The notes under the pieces: model-generated
Seen by the model: only the letters and a program-made list of their open reading frames with translations
Databases searched by the model: none
Told to the model about the DNA's origin: nothing
From: Coemansia sp. RSA 922
Taxonomy: Eukaryota; Kickxellomycota; Kickxellomycetes; Kickxellales; Kickxellaceae
Reading direction: 5' to 3'
Assembly: GCA_027577415.1 (NCBI GenBank)
Contig: JANBQS010000768.1
Location: forward strand, 1-12,358
Length of the DNA: 12,358 bases
Made by a program: the position numbers and the translations under genes
In this document: one piece after another, positions 6,662 through 12,358 of the stretch
How the letters are laid out: each line of letters starts with the position of its first letter
How positions within the stretch are numbered: position 1 is the stretch's first letter

Positions 6662-6829
6662 ATGTGTGAAGAATGTATAGGTATTTGCACCAATTGCGGC
6701 GGTGTGACTCCTCGTCTACTGCCATGCTCGTCTAAATGTGGAACCTACGTAAAGGTCGACAGGAAGTATACTGTTGGGAGTTGCGTACTATGCCCCAAGG
6801 AGGTACCGAAAGCGACTCCTGCCGATTAA
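6662..6829 (+). CDS. Small cysteine-rich protein (55 aa), probable zinc-binding, unrecognised
   Basis: The reading frame ATG TGT GAA GAA TGT ... GCC GAT TAA gives MCEECIGICTNCGG at the N terminus and CVLCPKEVPKATPAD at the C terminus. It has eight cysteines in 55 residues: C2, C5, C9, C12, C22, C26, C41, C44. Pairs C2xxC5, C9xxC12 and C41xxC44 look like zinc knuckles, and C22-x3-C26 supplies a fourth pair, enough for two four-Cys sites. There is no signal peptide, so the protein is probably intracellular. It is poorer in Cys than a classical metallothionein and richer in aromatic and branched residues, so a folded mini zinc-ribbon is as likely. Support comes from the TATA box, the leader without upstream ATG and the regular CxxC spacing. 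I know no family match. It could be a chance frame, but the combination argues for a gene. Confidence 0.6.
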   Translation: MCEECIGICTNCGGVTPRLLPCSSKCGTYVKVDRKYTVGSCVLCPKEVPKATPAD

Positions 6830-6920
6830 CAAGTAGCTGCTTTTATATTCTTGTTTGAAGATTGACGATTAATAAGAACTACTTGACAATATATTTTTTG
6901 AAAGACCATGATAATCGTCA
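6830..6920 (+). repeat. Two crossing inverted repeats in the 3' region of the small gene
   Basis: CAAGTAG (6830-6836), immediately after the stop codon, is complementary to CTACTTG (6879-6885). TGACGATTA (6863-6871) is complementary to TAATCGTCA (6912-6920). The arms interleave, so both can form only as a pseudoknot or as alternatives. This could be an mRNA 3'-UTR structure; no function is known. Confidence 0.4.
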
Positions 6921-7088
6921 TTGTGGTGCCGGTTCGAGCCGAGCCGAATCCATCAGCTCTCAAAAACACCTGGTGCGCAAGCAAGCTTTCAGCTTTTCAC
7001 CATTTAGTGTAATTTCCAAATTTCTGACTTTTATAACTTTTGTGTATTAATACGCGAATCCAAGTGGGGGTGCACAATCTATCTAAAG
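6921..7088 (+). other. Upstream region of VMA11
   Basis: This short spacer precedes the V-ATPase gene. It holds a GC-rich imperfect palindrome around 6931-6951 (GGTTCGAGCC followed by GAGCCGAATCC) and a TATAA at about 7031. No coding content is seen. Confidence 0.4.
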
Positions 7089-7601
7089 ATGTCGGCTACA
7101 TGGGTTGAATTGACACAGGGCTACTGCCCAGCATACTCGCCGTTTCTTGGCTTCATGGGAGTAGCGGCGGCCATAGTGTTTAGCTCCGCTGGTGCCGGTT
7201 ACGGAACAGCTAAAGCGGGTATTGGAATCACAGGAGCAGGCACATTCCGGCCAACTATCATTATGCGGGCACTGATTCCAGTCGTCATGGCTGGTATTAT
7301 CGCCGTCTATGGGCTGGTAGCATCGGTGCTTATCTCGGGCGACATGGACCCCAAGAGCAAGTACTCGCTGTTTTCGGGATGTATCCACTTGGCGTCAGGC
7401 CTTTGCGTCGGTATGACGGGCCTGGCGGCGGGGTGGTGCATTGGCATTGTTGGCGACATGGGCGTCAGAGGGTTCGCCAAAGAGCCAAGACTCTTTGTTG
7501 GCATGGTCTTGATCCTCATTTTCGCCGAAGTCCTAGGTCTCTATGGCCTCATTGTATCGCTCATCCTCAACACAAAAGCCAGCAACGCACTATGTCATTA
7601 A
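7089..7601 (+). CDS. VMA11: V-type ATPase proteolipid subunit, c' (Vma11) type
   Basis: This 170-aa, four-helix proteolipid belongs to the rotor ring of the vacuolar/endosomal H+-ATPase Vo sector. It has two Gly-rich hairpin repeats: TM1 about 17-40 ([16 protein letters not shown] motif at 31-46), TM2 about 60-83 ([20 protein letters not shown]), TM3 about 98-123 ([20 protein letters not shown]) and TM4 about 135-160 ([20 protein letters not shown]). Glu147 in TM4 is the proton-carrying carboxylate. It resembles Vma11 (c') rather than Vma3 (c) in [16 protein letters not shown], in the loop [15 protein letters not shown] and in the ILNT end; c' is characteristic of fungi. That paralogue call is from remembered family features and is less sure than the V-ATPase assignment. 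There is no intron. The stop lies 35 bp from the stop of the convergent PRO2 gene. Confidence 0.93.
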   Translation: MSATWVELTQGYCPAYSPFLGFMGVAAAIVFSSAGAGYGTAKAGIGITGAGTFRPTIIMRALIPVVMAGIIAVYGLVASVLISGDMDPKSKYSLFSGCIHLASGLCVGMTGLAAGWCIGIVGDMGVRGFAKEPRLFVGMVLILIFAEVLGLYGLIVSLILNTKASNALCH

Positions 7602-7636
7602 CTTCATCCAAACAAATATATTGCCTAAAACAATCC

Positions 7637-9019
7637 TCAGAGCACAAACTTGTCACGCACGCTGCTGTCGATGGGAATGTCTTCGTGCAGGAACTGGTGC
7701 TTGCCCTGGCCGACACCAAAGTCGCCAGCGCCTTGTCCGTCCCCAAACAGGTAGTATTTGTAAATAGTCAGGCCCTCGAGGCCAGCAGGGCCGCGAGCGT
7801 GAGTCTTGTTTGTGCTGACTCCAATCTCAGCTCCAAAACCGTACCTGAATCCATCCGCAAACCTCGTCGATGCGTTCCAGTAGACGCCGGCGGCATCGAC
7901 TCTGCGCATAAACCACTCGGCGTTCTTGCGCTCCTCGGTGACAATGGCGTCGGTGTGCTTTGAGCCGTGGGCGTTGATGTGGTCGATGGCGTCGTCCAGA
8001 GAATCGACCACGCGGATGGCAATATCCAAGTCAGTGTACTCGTGGCCAAAATCAGCCTCAGTCGCCCTTGAAACCAGCGCCGACGAGAGTCCCGCCTGCT
8101 CGATGGCCGCCAACGAGCGCTCATCAGCGTGCAGTCGAACACCTGCAGCGAGCAGGGCGCGTGCCACCTCGACAAACACCGTGCTGACCACGCTCGCATG
8201 CACCAGCAGAGCCTCAGTGGCATTGCAGGCCGCTGGGTAGTTGGTCTTGGCGTCAACCACAATGTGAACGGCCTTTTGCACATCAGCCGACTCGTCCAGG
8301 TACGTCGAGCAAATGCCGTCGGCGTGGCCCAGCACTGGAATGCGCGTGTTGTTCTGGATATGACGCACCAGCGAGTTGGATCCACGAGGAATGACCAGGT
8401 CCACGTACCGGTCCATATCGAGCAAGCTGCTGATCTCATCGCGTGTAGAGACAACTTGGATTGAGCGCTCAGGGAACTTTGTCTGGCCCTCCGTAGCTGG
8501 TGTCGTGGCTATCGCATGCTGGATGGCCTCAGCCAAGGCCTGGTTAGTCCTTGCCGCCTCCTTGCCGCCCTTGAGGATCGCCGCATTGCCCGACTTTATC
8601 GCCAAACAGGCAATGTTCACCACTACTTCAGGCCTAGCCTCGAAGATTACCAGGCACACGCCGACAGGACACACGACGCGATATAGGTCCAAGTCATTGT
8701 CTAGCTTGCGTGCCAACGTTACTTGTCCTATCGGGTCGCTGATACGGTCGACGTCGTCAATGCCCTGCAGTAGTGTGGCATACTTTTCACCACTCTCGAT
8801 GTCCAGCCGCTTGAACAGCGAGGAGGACAGGCGTCCAGCCTCTACTTCTTTCTGTGCTGCCTCTTTGTCTTGTTGGTTGGCCAGTACTATCTCGTCCCGT
8901 CTCTCTTCGAGCACTTGTCTGATGCGCTGGAGCACCGCTGACTTTTGAGCGCTGCTGATGGTTTGCAAGAGGTTTGACGCCTCGCGGGCAGCGCGAGCAA
9001 CTTGTTCGGCAGATGACAT
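7637..9019 (-). CDS. PRO2: Gamma-glutamyl phosphate reductase (glutamate-5-semialdehyde dehydrogenase)
   Basis: This 460-aa enzyme is complete and single-exon. It reduces gamma-glutamyl phosphate to glutamate-5-semialdehyde with NADPH, the second step of proline synthesis from glutamate, and is cytosolic in fungi. Seen: the NADP-binding aldehyde-dehydrogenase fold with VCLVIFEARPEVVVNIACLA (121-140) and KSGNAAILKGGKEA (142-155); IPVLGHADGICSTYLDESAD (227-246); the catalytic cysteine C265 in KTNYPAACNATEALL; the family signature VDSLDDAIDHINAHGSKHTD (338-357); and the C-terminal RFADGFRYGFGAEIGVSTNK and ARGPAGLEGLTIYKYYLFGD blocks. It is a separate ProA-type protein, not a fused P5CS, as expected in fungi. 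The start ATG at 9019 matches the usual family N terminus. A CRE-like TGACGTC lies about 50 bp upstream of the start. No defect is seen. Confidence 0.97.
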   Translation of the reverse strand: MSSAEQVARAAREASNLLQTISSAQKSAVLQRIRQVLEERRDEIVLANQQDKEAAQKEVEAGRLSSSLFKRLDIESGEKYATLLQGIDDVDRISDPIGQVTLARKLDNDLDLYRVVCPVGVCLVIFEARPEVVVNIACLAIKSGNAAILKGGKEAARTNQALAEAIQHAIATTPATEGQTKFPERSIQVVSTRDEISSLLDMDRYVDLVIPRGSNSLVRHIQNNTRIPVLGHADGICSTYLDESADVQKAVHIVVDAKTNYPAACNATEALLVHASVVSTVFVEVARALLAAGVRLHADERSLAAIEQAGLSSALVSRATEADFGHEYTDLDIAIRVVDSLDDAIDHINAHGSKHTDAIVTEERKNAEWFMRRVDAAGVYWNASTRFADGFRYGFGAEIGVSTNKTHARGPAGLEGLTIYKYYLFGDGQGAGDFGVGQGKHQFLHEDIPIDSSVRDKFVL

Positions 9020-9067
9020 TTCAGAAGAAAAGATAAAATTAAATTGGGTGTACGAATAAAGTCGATT

Positions 9068-9074
9068 TGACGTC
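9068..9074. promoter_or_regulatory. CRE-like bZIP site in the PRO2 upstream region
   Basis: TGACGTC sits inside the quasi-palindrome TTTGACGTCGAAA, about 50 bp before the PRO2 ATG (minus strand). bZIP factors bind TGACGT-type half-sites. Use by any bZIP here is inference. Confidence 0.3.
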
Positions 9075-9176
9075 GAAAGGTGACAAAGCGGAGGAGATCA
9101 AAGATGACACAAAGTTGGCTCTTCAGCACCCTAATCCTCTGATGTTTTTTCTTGACCAGATTGATATGGTCTAGAG

Positions 9177-9182
9177 TTTATT
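9177..9182 (-). terminator. AATAAA poly(A) signal of the GGY-repeat gene
   Basis: TTTATT on + equals AATAAA on -, about 60 nt past the TAG stop at 9241-9243. Assigned by motif and spacing. Confidence 0.4.
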
Positions 9183-9240
9183 TCGAGGCAGGTCTAAGTA
9201 ATATCTAAAAGTGTTTCTGGCGGCCAAGTGCTTTATGACA

Positions 9241-9573
9241 CTAAGCAATGATGTTGGCATTGGTAAACGCGTGGACGTTGTCGCTAGCGGCGTTGGCATT
9301 GACATTGTTGGCATAGAGCGTATTTTCGTTAAAGTTGGCACGATTCGAATTGCGGTCAAAGTCGCTTGTGAACGACGACACAAATGGGTAGCCACCATAT
9401 CCGCCATAGCCGCCATAGCCGCCATATCCACCATATCCACCGTATCCACCGTATCCACCACAGCCGCTGCAGCGCTTGGGCAATGCCAAGTGAGTGCCGA
9501 CTGGCTGGTTTGGAAGCGCAGCAACCGAGTAGATGGCGGCGAGAGCAAGAGTAGAGATGGTGCGAGCAAACAT
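9241..9573 (-). CDS. Secreted (Gly-Gly-Tyr)8 repeat protein with signal peptide and KR processing site
   Basis: This 110-aa protein starts at ATG 9573; the codon TTG two positions upstream is in frame but is not a credible start. Residues 1-19 (MFARTISTLALAAIYSVAA) form a signal peptide with cleavage likely after Ala19. A short pro-segment (20-34) ends in LPKR, a Kex2-type dibasic site, leaving a mature chain that would begin with Cys35-Ser-Gly-Cys38. Eight exact GGY units follow (39-62). The tail (63-110) is rich in Asn, Ala, Ser and Asp (DFDRNSNRANFNENTLYANN). Such Gly/Tyr repeats occur in cell-wall, adhesive and antimicrobial secreted peptides of various organisms; which applies here cannot be read from the sequence. 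A TATA box and CA-rich leader on the minus strand support strong expression. The two Cys could form a disulfide or dimerise the chain. Confidence 0.85.
   Translation of the reverse strand: MFARTISTLALAAIYSVAALPNQPVGTHLALPKRCSGCGGYGGYGGYGGYGGYGGYGGYGGYPFVSSFTSDFDRNSNRANFNENTLYANNVNANAASDNVHAFTNANIIA
9390..9470 (-). repeat. 9-bp tandem repeat encoding GGY x8
   Basis: Units of GGN-GGN-TAY repeat eight times. The 5' units (GGTGGATAC/T) and 3' units (GGCGGCTAT) differ at third positions, so there appear to be two sub-expansions rather than one recent event. Copy number may vary between strains. Confidence 0.85.
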
Positions 9574-9659
9574 TTTCAAAGACGGTTAGTTGGTTTGTTG
9601 TTCGTGCTAGTAGTGGTTGCTAAAGTAGTGGTAGTGTGTTGTGTGGTGGCAATAACAAT

Positions 9660-9708
9660 ATGCTGGATATGACATACACTGGCTCCTTTATATAGTCTTT
9701 TCCAGCAT
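9660..9708 (-). promoter_or_regulatory. TATA box of the GGY-repeat gene enclosed by an 8-bp inverted repeat
   Basis: TATATAAA on the minus strand (9687-9694) lies about 115 bp before the ATG. ATGCTGGA (9660-9667) and TCCAGCAT (9701-9708) are perfect inverted repeats on either side of it. The C/A-rich minus-strand leader between the TATA box and the ATG fits a strong fungal promoter. Confidence 0.55.
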
Positions 9709-9713
9709 GCTCC

Positions 9714-9720
9714 TGACGTC
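9714..9720. promoter_or_regulatory. CRE-like bZIP site upstream of the GGY-repeat gene
   Basis: TGACGTCGC lies about 20 bp upstream of the TATA box of the minus-strand gene. It shares TGACGTCG with the PRO2 upstream site. Function is inferred. Confidence 0.3.
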
Positions 9721-9842
9721 GCAAGATCTATGTCTACTGTGTATTGATCAGATTGAATCGATTAATGTCAGCACATGTAATAAAACAACAGTATTGTATG
9801 TATATAAATCACTTGTTAACTCTAGAATTTTAATTTCTACTC

Positions 9843-11090
9843 CTATATCTTGACATACTCTACAGGACCATCGGGGTTGCGAACGTTTATACCGTTTAGT
9901 GGCTTGCAAGCGACCTTATCTAGGTCTGACCTGAAGGAAATCTTCTCCACTTCGGGGTTGTTGAACGGCCTATCGGCAGGGAAGAAAGTAGGCGTACGCA
10001 ACATGTCACGAGCGTTGATAGCGTAGGATACTTTAACTCGAGGAACCATGACTGTGCGCCTAAATCCCTTCGCCCACATGTCGTTACAAAATAACGAGCA
10101 TTCTGAGCCCGAACACTCGTCCTTAGCGCTTCGCCGGAAACGCAGCCCATCGTCTCCACGGAACACCTGCGCATCAATCAATGCTGCTCCGTTCCAGCAG
10201 CACTGCACTTGGAACGGACGGTCTCTCATCTGCGCTACCATAGAGATATCGTCTTTGAACATCTTGTGCATTTCTTTTTTGGGCATCTTTCCACGCATAT
10301 CCCGAGTAACCCAAGTATCGTAGAACCCCGGTCCCCCATTATACGTATCAAAATCCTCGCCACAGGTAAGATGTGCGGAGTGGGCGCGCGCTTGGAATAA
10401 TAGTTCGAGTAAATCGGTCATGCAGAAGAAAATGTCGTTAATGAACAACACTCGTCCATACTTGGCATCGCTGCTATACAGTGGCTCAAGTGCAAGGTTA
10501 CGGACCTTGGCCAGGTATTCTATGCGATGCATGTTTCTCGGCTTGCGCGTGTTATCGGTGAGTATTCGATGAGCGATACCCAGGCTTTCTAGCGTGGAGT
10601 CGAATCGACGCAAGATTTCCTTTGTCCTGTCCCTGGATCCGTTCTCATAAATCGATATGAAAACTCGGTCATGACCCAACGTATCCGCCAATGCAAGCAG
10701 CTGTAATAACATATTGGGTAGTATCTTCTGGCTGTTGTGTAAATTGGCGGCTATGAAGATCGGTCCCGTACCGCCGTGTGTAATGTTTCCATACCGCTGC
10801 TCCACCGAGGCTATAAATTCCTTGTCAAAGCTGTCCTGTGAGCAAAATGCTCGTACATCCTCACTGTGGGTCTTGCGATGTATTTTCTGCATATGTGTTT
10901 CAAACATAGCGCGTGCTAGCGTCCCATCAGCACTTACGGGGAATTTGTAGGCACTCTGCGGAAAGAACTCATAGCCGAAGCAGTATGTGCCAACAATGCT
11001 CCCCACCGATAGTACCGCTAGTATCACCAGACCACACGATAGTAAAAACACTCGCCCTCGAACTGAGGCAAGCCTGATCCGGAACAGCAT
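9843..11090 (-). CDS. CAP59/CMT1-family glycosyltransferase (GT69), type II membrane protein
   Basis: This 415-aa protein is complete and single-exon. A short basic N terminus (MLFRIRLASVRGR) is followed by one hydrophobic span (about 14-38), giving a type II Golgi-style topology with a lumenal catalytic domain. The domain matches the cryptococcal CAP59/CMT1 family: IFIAANLHNSQKILPNMLLQ (111-130), RVFISIYENGSRDRTKEILR (142-161), the EYLAKVRNLALEPL segment (191-204), the acidic LFINDIFFC motif (215-223, likely metal/nucleotide-sugar site), CGEDFD and FYDTWVTRDMRG (243-267), VQCCWNGAALIDA (295-307) and SECSLFCNDMWAKGF (329-343), rich in conserved Cys. CMT1 is a GDP-mannose alpha-1,3-mannosyltransferase; the sugar and acceptor used here are unknown. 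Cell-wall or glycoprotein decoration is the likely role, by inference. The start at 11090 is directly before the basic/hydrophobic anchor. Confidence 0.93.
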   Translation of the reverse strand: MLFRIRLASVRGRVFLLSCGLVILAVLSVGSIVGTYCFGYEFFPQSAYKFPVSADGTLARAMFETHMQKIHRKTHSEDVRAFCSQDSFDKEFIASVEQRYGNITHGGTGPIFIAANLHNSQKILPNMLLQLLALADTLGHDRVFISIYENGSRDRTKEILRRFDSTLESLGIAHRILTDNTRKPRNMHRIEYLAKVRNLALEPLYSSDAKYGRVLFINDIFFCMTDLLELLFQARAHSAHLTCGEDFDTYNGGPGFYDTWVTRDMRGKMPKKEMHKMFKDDISMVAQMRDRPFQVQCCWNGAALIDAQVFRGDDGLRFRRSAKDECSGSECSLFCNDMWAKGFRRTVMVPRVKVSYAINARDMLRTPTFFPADRPFNNPEVEKISFRSDLDKVACKPLNGINVRNPDGPVEYVKI

Positions 11091-12358
11091 AGAGCTAAAT
11101 TAGAGAAAAATAAAAATACATAAAAACAATGACGAGGATAGAGTGAAGCAGAAAAGAGATCAGTGAGCTGTTTGCTTGCCATTCTTGGCACTGCAGTTGG
11201 AAATAGAAATGCAATAATAGGATGATCGTCTTTCCTGTGCTCTCAACGAGAAAAGCAGAGACACATTTTTTTTTCGCAGTGTGAATCCGATGTTTGGTGG
11301 CGAATTTATGCTAATGAACAGATGTTTGGGGTGGGGGAAATCGTACGATCTGCATTGGACGCGCATTAGTAGAAAAATCGGTTGCAGTGAGCGGGGCCAT
11401 CGGTACAGCCAATACAAGCTTTACCACTTTTACACGTGATTTATAGTGGGGCGATGATTCCTGCAGCTAAACCCGACCGCCGACCTGCACCTGCATTGCT
11501 ACAGACAACTCTGAAATACTGGTAAACATCTCTGATCTACCGGCTGCGAGTACACCGCCTGCCTCCTACGCTGAGACGGTTTCCTGGAAAACATATTTCC
11601 CGCCAACACAATACTGCACCTAGCTGGCTCTTCTGACATACGGCTCTGGGAAAAGGGTATGAACAACCTGCCATAGGTTAGATACATATCTAATCGTTCT
11701 CACTTCTATACGCTTCCAGATACTCAACATCTCGCCCCCACTTCAACTTCCAATACTCTCGCTCTTTCATTGCCCAAATCCTGGCTATAACTTGGTTTTG
11801 AGCATGTCAGGCCCTCTTGCCAAAATAGTGTTTGTGTATTTTCTCTCTAGACAAATTGAAGAGAACTCTCATTGAAATGAGTGACAAGGCTGCCTTTCAC
11901 TATGGTTTGACATTTTGTTGATGCTTTACAAGGATCCAAATCATGTATATTCGTGGTCGGGTGTTGTTAGCAGCTGTAGCCGGAGGCTCATTCTTTGCCT
12001 CATCAACTGACAATGCCTCCAAGCGCGCCAAAAAAGACAGTTCGAGACTTTAGAACTAAAAATGGAATGAGGGAGAACACTACAGAGCTATGCCCTCTCG
12101 TGGGCAACACTGCCCGCGGCAGTTGCTTTGGCAAAGCTGAGCAATGGCTAAAGTCTCCAATCGATTGCTTCAGCTGCGAATGTCAATATTCTGTCGATAG
12201 CGCCTACTGGTCACGAGGAAGAGAATTGAAAGAAAGCAAGACTTTAAGCTGTAGACATACCCGCCAACTTAATGGGCAGATATGCTGATTGTTGACAACT
12301 CCAACCAATTAGACGACATGTTGGACACGCACGTGTGCTTTTTTCTGGGAGACGACTC
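11091..12358. other. Right-hand 1.27 kb: no defensible gene
   Basis: The first about 100 bp is A-rich leader/promoter of the GT69 gene. Beyond it, short open frames exist on both strands but none shows a recognisable domain, and stop density resembles non-coding DNA. Candidates, all weak: a 36-codon frame at 11943-12053 (MYIRGRVLLAAVAGGSFFAS..., which looks like a signal or mitochondrial leader), a 91-codon frame from ATG 12013 to 12288 with scattered Cys, and a frame still open at the window end from ATG 12282. CACGTG E-box-type hexamers occur at 11433-11438 and near 12330. The region could be the promoter or first exons of a gene to the right. Confidence 0.4.

Noticed and set aside
6931..6940. 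GGTTCGAGCC resembling a tRNA B box
   Set aside because: The flanking bases do not form a 5-bp T stem around it, and there is no A box or acceptor stem at tRNA distance.
7768..8454. 228-codon open frame on - overlapping PRO2
   Set aside because: It is a shadow frame of the GC-rich PRO2 coding sequence; the product is Arg/Trp/Thr-rich with no domain.
9211..9672. Open frame on + across the GGY gene
   Set aside because: It is a complement of the repeat-coding gene; it lacks its own promoter and yields Ile/Ala/Val repeats only because GGY codons are read in reverse.
11160..11417. 85-codon frame on - upstream of the GT69 gene
   Set aside because: No domain, irregular composition, and it lies in the likely promoter region of the GT69 gene.
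12002..12358. Stop-interrupted frame (..SYALSWATLPAAVALAKLSNG..) that reads like a decayed protein
   Set aside because: Stop frequency is what random sequence would give and the complementary strand looks equally 'protein-like'; no family could be named.

Overview
The window looks like a nuclear contig from a fungus, probably an early-diverging (non-Dikarya) lineage. Introns are short GT...AG type, spacers are very T-rich or A-rich, and genes are compact and mostly single-exon. It encodes a V-ATPase proteolipid closest to the fungus-specific c' subunit, a CAP59/CMT1-type (GT69) glycosyltransferase and a CYS3/MetR-like bZIP. The Zoopagomycota/Kickxellomycotina guess is an inference from overall style, not from a marker gene. 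There is no bacterial, viral or obvious transposon coding content.

Left part (1-4396, all on +): the C-terminal part of the mRNA 3'-end processing factor Pcf11 (three exons visible), a bZIP transcription factor, a 353-aa protein with an Asp/His-rich stretch and a C-terminal beta-hairpin repeat region resembling the CPAP/TCP10 'G-box', and the peroxisome-proliferation protein Pex11. The last three lie head to tail with only 71 and 108 bp between coding regions. Pex11 converges on a 192-aa protein of unknown family (4554-5132, -), with a palindromic A/T-rich poly(A) region between them.

Middle (5133-6661): about 1.5 kb without a convincing conventional gene. Its right half is dense with inverted and direct repeats, including a nested foldback at 6037-6164, a hairpin group with an alternative pairing at 6190-6293, and a 19-bp direct repeat. 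Next comes a small gene (6662-6829, +) for a 55-aa protein with eight cysteines. It has a TATA box, a pyrimidine-rich leader and two crossing inverted repeats in its 3' region. This is the most overlooked-looking locus in the window.

Right part: VMA11-like V-ATPase proteolipid (7089-7601, +) converges within 35 bp on PRO2 (gamma-glutamyl phosphate reductase, 7637-9019, -). It is followed by a short secreted (Gly-Gly-Tyr)x8 protein with a signal peptide and a Kex2-type KR site (9241-9573, -), and a type II membrane GT69 glycosyltransferase (9843-11090, -). The last 1.27 kb has no gene I can defend.

The genes do not form a pathway cluster. They are housekeeping genes (mRNA processing, peroxisome, vacuolar acidification, proline synthesis, glycosylation) interspersed with lineage-specific small or unrecognised proteins, and those are where novelty may lie.
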